A stretch of DNA of 31,612 nucleotides from Methanobacteriota archaeon (lineage in GTDB: Archaea > Halobacteriota > Methanomicrobia > Methanomicrobiales > Methanoculleaceae): assembly GCA_023393455.1 (NCBI GenBank), contig JAEWLJ010000009.1, positions 1 through 31,612 on the forward strand, in the 5' to 3' direction. The translations under genes were made by a program, and so were the position numbers. Numbering within the stretch: position 1 is the first letter of the stretch; each line of letters starts with the position of its first letter. Shown here piece after piece: positions 13,705 to 22,305 of the stretch. Below the pieces are notes generated by a model. The model was not told the DNA's origin. It searched no databases and saw only the letters and a program-made list of their open reading frames with translations.

Positions 13705-14874
13705 ATGGCACTGTTTCCAAAGTATTCAAAAACGCGGGAGGGCCAGAACGTCGTCATGGAGCAGAGGCTCCTGAAGGCGGTCAACAACCTGATCCTGAAC
13801 GCCGAGACCTGTACGGGCTGTGGCATCTGTGTCGATGCCTGCCCCGAAGAGGCTATCGTGCTCGGACCCGTGGGCGCGACGCGCCGTGGGGCAATCGACT
13901 ACGCCGAACCCGTCGACGTCAACGCTGAGAAGTGTTCGTACTGTGGCGTTTGCGTCGTCATGTGCCCCTTCAACGCGATGACACTCAAGGTCGACGGCGA
14001 GGAACGCCTCCCGATCCTTGAGCAGGAGGGGTTCCCCACCTACGACATGGTCACCGTAATCGACGAAGAGAAGTGCGACCGGTGCACCATCTGTGAGGAA
14101 GTCTGCCCGAGAGACGCCATCGACCGCGACGTCCCCGCATTCGAGGGCGGCGACGAAGCCGGCAAACCGCGCCAGACCGCACTGCAGACCAAGACGACGT
14201 TCACCGTCGACACCGAGAAGTGCGACGTCTGCGGCATCTGTGGCGAGCTCTGTCCGAGCATCACCGTCGCTCGCAAACCTGCGAACCCCGAGACCGGCAA
14301 GGTCGAAGGAGATGTCCTGTGGGAAGAGAGCACCTGCGACGGCTGCGTGATCTGCGTGGAGGCCTGCCCCCAGGATGCAATCACTCTCGAACGTGAGATC
14401 ATCGCTACCAAACTGCCCGGCAAAGTCGAGATCGAGCAGGAGAACTGCTGCACCTGCTCATGGTGCGTCCAGTCCTGCCCCGAAGAGGCGATCACCGTAG
14501 AGAAGATCTTCGAGGGAGATATCGAGATCAATCCCGAGAAGTGCCCCGGCGGCTGCTCGACCTGTGTCGATGTCTGCCCCTGCAACGCGCTCTACCTGCC
14601 CACCCCTCTCCCTGCTAAAGAGATGAAGGGAGAGCGTGAGGCGAACATCGCCATCAACAAGGACTTCTGTATCTTCTGCGGCGCCTGCGTCAATGCCTGC
14701 CCGAGTGAGGATGCGATTGTTCTCCGGCGGACCGCTATCAGGATGCAGGATAAGGATACCGACCTCTTCAAGCAGATCAAGGAGAAGCTGCTCACCACAA
14801 GGACGTCCAAGGTACATGAGGCCACTCCTGGAGAGGTCGAGATCAAGCATCTGCGAGAAGCAGAAAAGGCGTGA
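13705..14874 (+). CDS. fwdF: Formylmethanofuran dehydrogenase subunit F (polyferredoxin, eight clusters)
   Basis: A 389-residue polyferredoxin with eight four-cysteine motifs: CTGCGICVDACP, CSYCGVCVVMCP, CDRCTICEEVCP, CDVCGICGELCP, CDGCVICVEACP, CCTCSWCVQSCP, a variant CPGGCSTCVDVCP, and CIFCGACVNACP. Each should hold a [4Fe-4S] cluster, giving a wire of eight clusters. In the Fwd/Fmd complex FwdF forms the electron path into the CO2-reducing site and, in Hdr-Fwd supercomplexes, the link to heterodisulfide reductase. Length and cluster count match the family. It has GGAG about 12 bases before the ATG and is followed ten bases later by hdrC. Confidence 0.92.
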   Translation: MALFPKYSKTREGQNVVMEQRLLKAVNNLILNAETCTGCGICVDACPEEAIVLGPVGATRRGAIDYAEPVDVNAEKCSYCGVCVVMCPFNAMTLKVDGEERLPILEQEGFPTYDMVTVIDEEKCDRCTICEEVCPRDAIDRDVPAFEGGDEAGKPRQTALQTKTTFTVDTEKCDVCGICGELCPSITVARKPANPETGKVEGDVLWEESTCDGCVICVEACPQDAITLEREIIATKLPGKVEIEQENCCTCSWCVQSCPEEAITVEKIFEGDIEINPEKCPGGCSTCVDVCPCNALYLPTPLPAKEMKGEREANIAINKDFCIFCGACVNACPSEDAIVLRRTAIRMQDKDTDLFKQIKEKLLTTRTSKVHEATPGEVEIKHLREAEKA

Positions 14875-14884
14875 GGGATAGTCA

Positions 14885-15466
14885 ATGGCAGTAAAGAAAG
14901 ACTACAAGGATCAGAAACTCGCTGAGAAACTCCGGGACAGGAAGTACTACATTCCTGACAGCAACCCCGAGTTCATCAAGGATGTCGAGAAGCTCGGGCA
15001 GACCGCCGCCCACCTGTGCTACCAGTGCGGCACCTGCACCGGTTCGTGCCCCTCGGCGCCCCGGAGTTCGTATCGTATCCGGCTGTTCATGCGCAAAGCC
15101 ATCCTCGGTCTCGAGGAAGAGGCCCTCACCGATCCGGACCTCTGGCTCTGCACCACCTGCTACAGCTGCACCGACCGGTGCCCCCGCAACCTCGCGCCGA
15201 CCGACGCGATCATGGCGATGAGGAACCTCGCGTTCAAGCGGGATATCATTCCGCGCAACTTCCTCCAGACCGTCCAGCTCATCTACAAGAGCGGCCACGG
15301 CGTCCCGAACAACGACGCAAACCGTGCAGCCAGAAAGAAGCTCGGACTCGAGGCGGAGCCTGAGACGACACACAAGTACCCCGAGTACCTGCCCGGCATC
15401 CAGAAGATCCTCGACCACTACAAACTGAAAGAGAACGCGGATAGGATCCTCTCGGAGAGTGAGTGA
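14885..15466 (+). CDS. hdrC: CoB-CoM heterodisulfide reductase subunit C
   Basis: A 193-residue iron-sulfur protein with two CxxCxxCxxxCP motifs, Cys45-48-51-55 (CYQCGTCTGSCP) and Cys89-92-95-99 (CTTCYSCTDRCP), the standard HdrC arrangement. It passes electrons from HdrA to the catalytic HdrB. No membrane segment is present, so this is the soluble, bifurcating HdrABC type rather than membrane HdrDE. The stop lies four bases before the hdrB start. Its position directly after fwdF matches a physical Hdr-Fwd association. Confidence 0.93.
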   Translation: MAVKKDYKDQKLAEKLRDRKYYIPDSNPEFIKDVEKLGQTAAHLCYQCGTCTGSCPSAPRSSYRIRLFMRKAILGLEEEALTDPDLWLCTTCYSCTDRCPRNLAPTDAIMAMRNLAFKRDIIPRNFLQTVQLIYKSGHGVPNNDANRAARKKLGLEAEPETTHKYPEYLPGIQKILDHYKLKENADRILSESE

Positions 15467-15470
15467 AACC

Positions 15471-16373
15471 ATGAGCGGAAACAATCATCAGTACGCATTC
15501 TTCCTCGGATGCATCGCCCCGAACCGGTACCCCGGCATCGAGGCTGCGGCTATCCAGACCAGCAAGAACGTCGGCATCGACCTTCTGCCCCTGAAGGGTG
15601 CAAGCTGCTGTCCGGCGCCGGGTGCGTTCGGTTCGATCGACTTGAACGTCTGGTACGCGATGGCAGCCAGGAACGTCGTGCTCGCCGAACAGATGAAGAT
15701 GGACATGGCCCTGGTCTGCAACGGGTGCTACAAGTCGATCTGGGAAGTCAACCACAAACTGAAGCACAACGACGAACTCCGCGACGGAGTCAACGAGGTG
15801 CTCAAAGAGGTTGACATGGAGTTCAAGGGGACAGTTGACGTCTGGCACCTCGCCGAGCTCTACCACGATCCCGAGATCGTGGGCGTCAAGAAGCTCGCCG
15901 ACAGCGTCAAGCGCCCCCTGACCGGCGCGAAGGTTGCCGTCCACTACGGGTGCCACCTGATGAAGCCGAGCAAAGAACGGCACTTCGGTGATACCGAGAA
16001 CCCGATGTGGATGGAAGAACTCGTCGCCGCTCTCGGCGCCGAGCCAGTCCAGTACCGCAACAAGATGCAGTGCTGCGGTGCCGGTGGCGGTGTCCGTGGA
16101 TTCGATATCACGCACGCGCTCGACATCACGAACGAGAAACTGATCAATATGGAAGAGGTAGGTGTCGATGCAGTCACCGAGGTCTGTCCGTTCTGTCAGC
16201 TCCAGTTCGACCGCGGCCAGATTGAGATCAAGGAGAAGTTCGGTGTCGAACACGGCATCCCCGTCCTGCACTACAACGAACTCCTGGGACTTGCTCAGGG
16301 CATGAGCCCGGACGAGCTCGCACTCGACCTCCATGCTGTCGATGTTGAGCCGTTCCTCAAGAAGATCCTGTGA
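15471..16373 (+). CDS. hdrB: CoB-CoM heterodisulfide reductase subunit B (catalytic)
   Basis: A 300-residue protein with two CCG-type cysteine domains. The first has FLGCIAPNRYPG, SCCPAPGAFG and VCNGCYKS; the second has HYGCHLMKPS, MQCCGAGGGVRG and VCPFCQLQFD. Such domains bind the two non-cubane [4Fe-4S] clusters that cleave the CoM-S-S-CoB heterodisulfide formed by methyl-coenzyme M reductase. ATG 15471 gives the usual start just before FLGCIAPNRYP. The stop codon TGA is part of the GAGGTG ribosome site for hdrA. Length and motifs are complete. Confidence 0.95.
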   Translation: MSGNNHQYAFFLGCIAPNRYPGIEAAAIQTSKNVGIDLLPLKGASCCPAPGAFGSIDLNVWYAMAARNVVLAEQMKMDMALVCNGCYKSIWEVNHKLKHNDELRDGVNEVLKEVDMEFKGTVDVWHLAELYHDPEIVGVKKLADSVKRPLTGAKVAVHYGCHLMKPSKERHFGDTENPMWMEELVAALGAEPVQYRNKMQCCGAGGGVRGFDITHALDITNEKLINMEEVGVDAVTEVCPFCQLQFDRGQIEIKEKFGVEHGIPVLHYNELLGLAQGMSPDELALDLHAVDVEPFLKKIL

Positions 16374-16384
16374 GGTGCAAATAC

Positions 16385-18406
16385 ATGGCAGAAATCAAGA
16401 AATACGAAGAGCCAAGAATTGGCGTTTTCCTGTGCCACTGTGGTACCAATATTGCAGGTACCATTGACATCGAGGCAGTAAAGGAATACGCCAAGACAAT
16501 CCCGAACGTCGTCGTTGCTGACAACTACGCGTATATGTGCTCGACCCCGGGGCAGAACAAGATCGCAGATGCCATCAAGGAGCAGAGCCTGACCGGAGTC
16601 GTCGTCGCGGCCTGTACGCCCCGTCTGCACGAGCCCACGTTCCGTAACGCGACCGCAGCAGGCGGCCTGAATCCCTTCCGGTTCGAGATGGCGAACATCC
16701 GCGACCAGAACTCGTGGGTGCACATGCACCAGCCCGAAGAGGCCACCGAGAAGGCAAAGGATGCAGTCAGGATCGCCGTAGCAAAGGCGTCCCTGCTTGA
16801 AGACCTCGTCCCGAAGAGCGTCCCCGTCGAGAAGACCGCGATGGTCGTCGGCGGCGGTGTCGGCGGCATGCAGGCAGCGCTCGACCTTGCGAACGCAGGC
16901 ATCAAGACCTACCTCGTCGAGAAGAACCCGACGATCGGCGGCAGGATGTCCCAGCTCGACAAGACTTTCCCGACGCTGGACTGCTCGCAGTGTATCCTGA
17001 CACCGAAGATGGTGGACGTTTACCGCAACGAGAACATCGAACTCCTCACCTACACCGAGGTTGAAGCGGTCGAGGGATACATCGGCAACTTCGATGTGAC
17101 CCTCCGGAAGAAGGCACGCGGTGTCCTCACCCCGGCCGAGGCGGAAGCCCGCGGCATCGTCGGCGGCGGCTGTACCGGCTGCGGCGACTGTGCCGAAGTC
17201 TGTCCGGTCATCAAGCCGAACCCGTTCGAACTCGGGATGGCGCCGAGAAAGGCGATCTACATCTACCACCCGCAGGTTTCCCCGCTGATCTACACCGTCG
17301 ACTTTGACTCCTGTGTCAAGTGCGGTCTCTGCGTCGAGTCGTGCGGCACGAAACAGGCAGTCGACCTCGATGCAAAGGATGAGCTCATAACCGTCAAGAT
17401 CGGCACCGCCATCCTCGCCCTGGGATACGACATCTACCCCGTCGAGAAGAAATTCGAGTGGGGCTACAAGAACTACGACAACGTCATCACGAGCCTCGAG
17501 TTCGAGCGGCTGATCTGTGCGTCCGGCCCGACCGGCGGTCACCTCATCCGCCCGAGCGACGGCGATACCCCGAAGCGGATCGCGTTCGTCCTCTGTGCAG
17601 GCTCCCGTGACAACACCGATTCCGGCAAGCCCTACTGCTCGCGGTTCTGCTGCATGTACTCGCTCAAGCACGCCCACCAGATCATCGAGAAGATCCCCGG
17701 TGCGGTGCCCTACATCTTCTACATGGACATCCGGTCCTTTGGGAAGATGTACGAGGAGTTCTACTACCGCATCCAGAACGAGGGTGCGAAGTTCATCCGC
17801 GGCAGGGTAGCAAACATCACCGAAGACCCGGTGACCAAGAACCTCCACGTCAACGCGGAGGATACGCTCCTCGGCCGGCCGGTCGACATGGAAGTCGACA
17901 TGGTCGTGCTCGCGGCCGCGATCGAGCCATCGGCGGAGACCGAGAAGACCCGCAGGCTCTTCGGCGTCTCCTGTTCGCAGGACGGCTGGCTCCTTGAGGC
18001 TCACCCGAAGCTGAACCCGTGCGGAACCACCACAGCCGGTGTCTACCTCGCCGGCGCCTGCCAGGGACCGAAGGATATCCCTGATACGGTCGCCCAGGCG
18101 GAGGGTGCGGCATCCGCGGCATCCATCCCGATTCACCGGGGTGAGGTGGAACTCGAGCCCTACTTCGCCGTCTGTCTTGAGGACAAGTGCGCCGGATGCG
18201 GAATGTGCGTCTACCAGTGCCCCTACCAGGCGCTCTCGCTCGTCGAGAAGGACGGACGCACGGTCATGCAGGTCACTGAGGCCAAGTGCAAGGGTTGTGG
18301 AACCTGTGGCGGGTTCTGCCCCGGCGGTGCGATCTGGATGCAGCACTTTGCAACCCCACAGATCGTCGCACAGATCGACGCTTTCCTCCTCGGAGGTGAA
18401 CAGTAA
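16385..18406 (+). CDS. hdrA: CoB-CoM heterodisulfide reductase subunit A (flavin bifurcating)
   Basis: A 673-residue flavoprotein. An N-terminal region with FLCHCG (Cys17, Cys19) and Cys52/Cys77 is followed by the FAD-binding GGGVGGMQAALDLA (from 156) and the TLDCSQCILTPKM segment. An inserted ferredoxin with CTGCGDCAEVCP and CVKCGLCVESC lies in the middle, and a C-terminal ferredoxin has CAGCGMCVYQCP and CKGCGTCGGFCP. HdrA splits electrons at its FAD, sending one to the heterodisulfide by HdrCB and the other to ferredoxin or, here probably, to Fwd. All key cysteines are Cys, with no in-frame TGA selenocysteine. ATG 16385 follows GAGGTG. The stop directly abuts mvhD. Confidence 0.95.
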   Translation: MAEIKKYEEPRIGVFLCHCGTNIAGTIDIEAVKEYAKTIPNVVVADNYAYMCSTPGQNKIADAIKEQSLTGVVVAACTPRLHEPTFRNATAAGGLNPFRFEMANIRDQNSWVHMHQPEEATEKAKDAVRIAVAKASLLEDLVPKSVPVEKTAMVVGGGVGGMQAALDLANAGIKTYLVEKNPTIGGRMSQLDKTFPTLDCSQCILTPKMVDVYRNENIELLTYTEVEAVEGYIGNFDVTLRKKARGVLTPAEAEARGIVGGGCTGCGDCAEVCPVIKPNPFELGMAPRKAIYIYHPQVSPLIYTVDFDSCVKCGLCVESCGTKQAVDLDAKDELITVKIGTAILALGYDIYPVEKKFEWGYKNYDNVITSLEFERLICASGPTGGHLIRPSDGDTPKRIAFVLCAGSRDNTDSGKPYCSRFCCMYSLKHAHQIIEKIPGAVPYIFYMDIRSFGKMYEEFYYRIQNEGAKFIRGRVANITEDPVTKNLHVNAEDTLLGRPVDMEVDMVVLAAAIEPSAETEKTRRLFGVSCSQDGWLLEAHPKLNPCGTTTAGVYLAGACQGPKDIPDTVAQAEGAASAASIPIHRGEVELEPYFAVCLEDKCAGCGMCVYQCPYQALSLVEKDGRTVMQVTEAKCKGCGTCGGFCPGGAIWMQHFATPQIVAQIDAFLLGGEQ

Positions 18407-18832
18407 ATGGCAGACGAGAACTGGAAACCCAAGATCATCGCCATCATCTGCAACTGGTGTTCCTACGCCGGTGCAGACCTTGCTGGCGGCGCCCGCATTC
18501 AGTATCCGCCCGACATCCGCGCAGTCCGCGTGATGTGTACGGGCCGGATCGACCCCCTCTTCATCCTGAAAGCGTTCCAGAATGGGGCGGACGGCGTGCT
18601 GGTCTCCGGGTGTCACTTCGGCGACTGCCACTACCTCGAGGGCAACTATAAGGCAGCCAAGAGGATGTTCCTCTTGAAGAGTGTCCTCAAGAACATCGGT
18701 CTTGACGATAAGCGTCTCAGGATGACCTTCGTCTCTGCATCCGAGGGTGCAAAGTGGGGATCAGTCATGACAGACGTCGTCAAGACCGTCAACGAGCTCG
18801 GGCCAAGCCCGCTCACTGAACTTGCCAAATAA
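18407..18832 (+). CDS. mvhD: MvhD / FlpD-type [2Fe-2S] electron-transfer subunit
   Basis: A 141-residue protein with the MvhD cysteine pattern: ICNWCSYAGAD (Cys15, Cys18), VMCTGRID and GCHFGDCHY, which bind a [2Fe-2S] cluster. MvhD brings electrons from a hydrogenase or a formate dehydrogenase to HdrA. It begins directly after the hdrA stop. No mvhA or mvhG hydrogenase gene lies beside it, consistent with Methanomicrobiales, in which formate dehydrogenase or another F420-linked partner is thought to feed Hdr. The partner is not in this window. Confidence 0.92.
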   Translation: MADENWKPKIIAIICNWCSYAGADLAGGARIQYPPDIRAVRVMCTGRIDPLFILKAFQNGADGVLVSGCHFGDCHYLEGNYKAAKRMFLLKSVLKNIGLDDKRLRMTFVSASEGAKWGSVMTDVVKTVNELGPSPLTELAK

Positions 18833-18871
18833 TATAATAATCAAATAATAATAGACAGGGGATATATAACA
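18833..18871 (+). other. AT-rich gap between mvhD and fwdD
   Basis: Thirty-nine almost pure A/T bases (repeated AATAATAAT, then GGGGATATATAAC) break a tightly packed operon. It holds the fwdD ribosome site and could contain a weak internal promoter or an RNA processing site, so that fwdDBAC levels may differ from hdr levels. Confidence 0.3.
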
Positions 18872-19273
18872 ATGGCAATCAGAGTCAACCTGATTACGGG
18901 TCGCACCATCCAGCAGGGGGTGGCGATGGAGGCGGGGAAAGAAAAACCCGCCTACGCCACCGCCTGCGGGATCATCGAGCTTGACCCGACGGACTTTAAG
19001 AAGCTGGGGGCGTTCCGCAACACGAACGTACGCGTCACCAGCGAGCATGGCAGTGTCGTCGTCAAGGCAGTCGAGGCAACCCAGGGACCTCATCCGGGTG
19101 TGGCATACATACCGATGGGGCCGTGGGCGAACATGGTGGTCAATCCGAACACCTACTCGACCGGCATGCCAACGTTCAAAGGCACACCTGTTGAGGTGGA
19201 AGTCGCCAAGGACGAACCGGTCTACAGTTCCCTGGAGCTGGTCCGTAAGGCATGCAGGGGTGAACTAGCATGA
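18872..19273 (+). CDS. fwdD: Formylmethanofuran dehydrogenase subunit D
   Basis: A 133-residue protein resembling the molybdopterin-dinucleotide-binding C-terminal domain of the DMSO-reductase family, which in this enzyme is a separate subunit paired with FwdB. Features are the N-terminal INLITGRTIxQG-like strand (here RVNLITGRTIQQG), the RVTSEHGSVVVKA beta-barrel strand and the conserved PMGPWANMVV segment. It helps to hold the two pterin cofactors of the tungsten or molybdenum site. Its stop overlaps the fwdB start (ATGA), which fits equal synthesis of the two halves. Confidence 0.92.
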   Translation: MAIRVNLITGRTIQQGVAMEAGKEKPAYATACGIIELDPTDFKKLGAFRNTNVRVTSEHGSVVVKAVEATQGPHPGVAYIPMGPWANMVVNPNTYSTGMPTFKGTPVEVEVAKDEPVYSSLELVRKACRGELA

Positions 19274-20583
19274 CAAAGACGGTAACTGACGTAATCTGCC
19301 CGTTCTGCGGCACGCTCTGCGACGACCTTGAAGTCGTCGTCAGTGACGACGGGAAGCAGCTTCTCGAAGTTTACAACGCGTGCGCGATCGGTGCTGAGAA
19401 GTTCCTCCATTCCCAGGCAAAGGACCGTATCACCCGGCCCCGCATGCGCCAGGAAGACGGAACCTGGAAGGAGATCACCTACGACGAGGCGGTCGAGTAT
19501 ACGGCAAATATGCTTGCCGACGCCAAGAAGCCCCTGATGTACGGCTGGAGTTCCACGAACTGTGAAGCCCAGGCCGTCGGGGCCGAGATCGGCGAGGCCG
19601 TGGGAGCGGTCATGGACAACACCGCGACCGTCTGCCACGGAACATCCCTTATCGCGGTTCAGGATATCGGTATCCCGAGCTGCACGCTCGGTGAGGTCAA
19701 GAACCGGGCCGACCGGGTCCTCTTCTGGGGATGCAACCCGGCACACGCTCACCCGCGGCACATGTCCCGCTACTCGATCTTTCCCCGCGGATTCTTCACC
19801 GGCAAGGGTCACACGGGCCGCAAGGTGATCGTCGTCGACCCGCGCCCCACCGATACCGCGAGCCTGGCTGACATCCACCTGCAGATTGAGCAGGGGCACG
19901 ACTACGAACTCTTCGACGCGCTCCGTGTGGCGTTCAAGGGCGAGAAACTCCCCGACGTCGTCGCAGGAATCCCGAAAGAGAAGATCTACGAGGTTGCCGA
20001 GACACTCAAGAGCGGCCGTTTCGCGATCATCTTCTTCGGTATGGGTGTGACCCAGTCGATCGGGAAGAACCACAACATCGATGCAGCCATCGCGGTCACC
20101 CGTGACTTGAACGAGTACACGAAAGCCGCCATCATGCCGATGCGCGGGCACTACAACGTCACCGGATCCGGCCAGGTCTGGGGCTGGCAGTTCGGGTTCC
20201 CCTTCGCGGTGGACCTCTCCCGCGGGTTCGCCCGCTACAACCCCGGCGAGACGACCTCCAACGACCTGCTCCGCAGGGACGAAGTGGACGCCGTCTTCGT
20301 CCTCGGCAGCGATCCCGGTGCGCACTTCCCCTTCAGCTCCGTGAAGAAGATCTACGACCTCCCGTCGGTCGTTATCGACCCCCATGAGACCCCGACCTCT
20401 GAGGTCTGCAAGGTCCATGTCCCGGTCGCCTTCGTTGGCGTCGAGATAGGTGGGTGTGCATACCGCATGGACAACGTACCGATTGAGACCAGAAAGGTCG
20501 TTGATGCCCCCGAAGGCATGATGACCGACGAAGAGTTCCTCACACGCGTCCTCGCACGCGTCAAGGAACTCAAGGGGGTATAA
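19270..20583 (+). CDS. fwdB: Formylmethanofuran dehydrogenase subunit B (catalytic W/Mo subunit)
   Basis: A 437-residue molybdopterin oxidoreductase that reduces CO2 to formate at a tungsten or molybdenum bis-pterin centre. The N-terminal cluster ligands are Cys10, Cys13 and Cys17 (CPFCGTLC) and Cys38 (NACAIG). The metal-ligand position is Cys122 in NTATVCHGTS, encoded by TGC, so this is the cysteine form and not the selenocysteine form. Pterin-contact segments such as WGCNPAHAHPRHMSRY and the GMGVTQS region are present. Sequence alone does not tell tungsten from molybdenum, so fmdB would be an equally valid name. Confidence 0.93.
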   Translation: MTKTVTDVICPFCGTLCDDLEVVVSDDGKQLLEVYNACAIGAEKFLHSQAKDRITRPRMRQEDGTWKEITYDEAVEYTANMLADAKKPLMYGWSSTNCEAQAVGAEIGEAVGAVMDNTATVCHGTSLIAVQDIGIPSCTLGEVKNRADRVLFWGCNPAHAHPRHMSRYSIFPRGFFTGKGHTGRKVIVVDPRPTDTASLADIHLQIEQGHDYELFDALRVAFKGEKLPDVVAGIPKEKIYEVAETLKSGRFAIIFFGMGVTQSIGKNHNIDAAIAVTRDLNEYTKAAIMPMRGHYNVTGSGQVWGWQFGFPFAVDLSRGFARYNPGETTSNDLLRRDEVDAVFVLGSDPGAHFPFSSVKKIYDLPSVVIDPHETPTSEVCKVHVPVAFVGVEIGGCAYRMDNVPIETRKVVDAPEGMMTDEEFLTRVLARVKELKGV

Positions 20584-20586
20584 ACG

Positions 20587-22293
20587 ATGGCAGAGTATCT
20601 CATTAAGAACGGTTTCATCTTCGACCCGGTTCTCGGGATCAAGGGAGATGTGGCCGACATCGCCATCAAGGACGGCAAGATCGTCGAGACGACTGCTCTC
20701 AGCAGCCCGAAGGTCATCGATGCCACGGGTAAGACCGTCATGGCAGGCGGTGTCGATGTCCACGCCCATGTTGCCGGCCCCAAGGTGAACATCGGCCGCA
20801 ACTTCCGTCCGGAAGACAAGCTCTTCAACTGTACGCCCGGGCACGGCATCGAGCGGATGCAGGGCGGGTTCTCGGTTCCGACGACGATCCGGACCGGCTA
20901 CAACTACGCCCACATGGGCTATACCACCGTGATGGAAGCGGCCATGCCGCCGCTCTATGCCCGGCACACCCACGAGGAGATGCGTGACACGCCGATCCTC
21001 GATCAGGGCGCTTACCCGGTCTTTGGGAACAACTGGTTTGTACTCGAGTACCTCAAGAACCACGAGATCGAGAACACCGCTGCCTACATCGCCTGGCTCC
21101 TGCGAGCCACGAAGGGCTACGCGGTCAAGGTCGTCAACCCCGGCGGCACGGAAGCCTGGGGATGGGGCCTGAACTGTGATAACGTTCACGACCCGGTCCC
21201 GTACTTCGACATCACCCCGGCCCAGATCATCAAGGGCCTCATCGAGGCGAACGAGTACCTCGGTCTCCCGCACTCGATGCACATGCACGCGAACAACCTC
21301 GGGAACCCCGGCAATTACACAACGACGCTCGACTCGTTCAAGCTCTCGGAGGGTATCAAGCCGAACAGCAAGTTCGGCCGCGACCAGGTGATGCACCACA
21401 CTCACGTCCAGTTCCACTCCTACGGTGGCGACTCCTGGGCGAACGTGGAGTCCAGGGCCAAGGATATCATGGGCTACGTGAACTCCCACGACAACATCAC
21501 CATCGACATGGGTCAGGTGACGCTCGACGAGACCACGACGATGACCGCCGACGGACCGTTCGAGCACCACCTCACCGAGCTGAACCACTTAAAGTGGGCG
21601 AACGCCGATGTGGAACTCGAGACCGGCTCCGGTGTCGTGCCGTACCTCTATAGTCCGAACATCAAGGTCTGCGGCATCCAGTGGTGCATCGGCCTCGAAC
21701 TTGCACTACTCGCAAAAGACCCGATGCGGATCTTCCTGACCACCGACCACCCGAACGCCGGGCCATTCATCCGCTACCCGCGGATCATGAAGTGGCTCAT
21801 GAGCCAGGAGGCACGTGATCAGCAGTTCGACGCCTTCAAGTACAAGGATAAGGTCATCGAGGCGACCAACCTCGCCGGAATGGACCGCGAACTCAATCTC
21901 TACGAGATCGCACAGATGACCCGCGCAGGACCGGCAAAATCGCTCGGTCTTTCGCACATGTACGGCGGGCTTGCGCCCGGCCTCGATGGTGATGTTGCCG
22001 TCTATGACTTCAACCCGAACGAGCCCTACGCACCCGACGACATCGAGAAGGCATTCTCGAACGCAAAACATCTCTTCAAGTCCGGCGTTCAGGTCATCAG
22101 CGACCACGAGATCGCGAACAACGGCAACAAGCGGACGCTCTGGGTGAACGCCAAGGCCAACGAGAACCCACAGGTGATGCGTGACATCAAGGAAAAGTTC
22201 CTCCGCTACTACACCGTCACCTTAAACAACTACGAGGTTACCGGGCACTATCTCCGGAACCCGCACGTGATTGAGGTTGATGCCACACAGTGA
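20587..22293 (+). CDS. fwdA: Formylmethanofuran dehydrogenase subunit A (amidohydrolase)
   Basis: A 568-residue amidohydrolase-family subunit that condenses the formate made by FwdB with methanofuran at a dinuclear zinc site reached through an internal tunnel. The metal motif VDVHAHVAG (His59, His61) and Lys181 in GYAVKVVNPGG, the likely carboxylated lysine (near position 178 in the Methanothermobacter enzyme), are present, as are MHMHANNLGNPGN and MHHTHVQFHSYGG with further His ligands and the late TTDHPNAGPF with the catalytic Asp region. It starts three bases after fwdB. Its stop TGA is embedded in the GAGGTGAG ribosome site of fwdC. Confidence 0.94.
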   Translation: MAEYLIKNGFIFDPVLGIKGDVADIAIKDGKIVETTALSSPKVIDATGKTVMAGGVDVHAHVAGPKVNIGRNFRPEDKLFNCTPGHGIERMQGGFSVPTTIRTGYNYAHMGYTTVMEAAMPPLYARHTHEEMRDTPILDQGAYPVFGNNWFVLEYLKNHEIENTAAYIAWLLRATKGYAVKVVNPGGTEAWGWGLNCDNVHDPVPYFDITPAQIIKGLIEANEYLGLPHSMHMHANNLGNPGNYTTTLDSFKLSEGIKPNSKFGRDQVMHHTHVQFHSYGGDSWANVESRAKDIMGYVNSHDNITIDMGQVTLDETTTMTADGPFEHHLTELNHLKWANADVELETGSGVVPYLYSPNIKVCGIQWCIGLELALLAKDPMRIFLTTDHPNAGPFIRYPRIMKWLMSQEARDQQFDAFKYKDKVIEATNLAGMDRELNLYEIAQMTRAGPAKSLGLSHMYGGLAPGLDGDVAVYDFNPNEPYAPDDIEKAFSNAKHLFKSGVQVISDHEIANNGNKRTLWVNAKANENPQVMRDIKEKFLRYYTVTLNNYEVTGHYLRNPHVIEVDATQ

Positions 22294-22305
22294 GGTGAGA
22301 GAAGT

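Noticed and set aside
16295..18631. 778-codon minus-strand frame
   Set aside because: Exactly opposite hdrA, which is unmistakable by motifs; Asp/Val/Arg-rich antisense shadow.
18833..18871. Operon boundary between mvhD and fwdD
   Set aside because: The AT-rich gap could be a terminator plus promoter, but it has no T-tract of useful length and is only 39 bases, so I treat the genes on both sides as one unit.
19222..21588. 788-codon minus-strand frame
   Set aside because: Antisense to fwdB and fwdA; no domain recognised.
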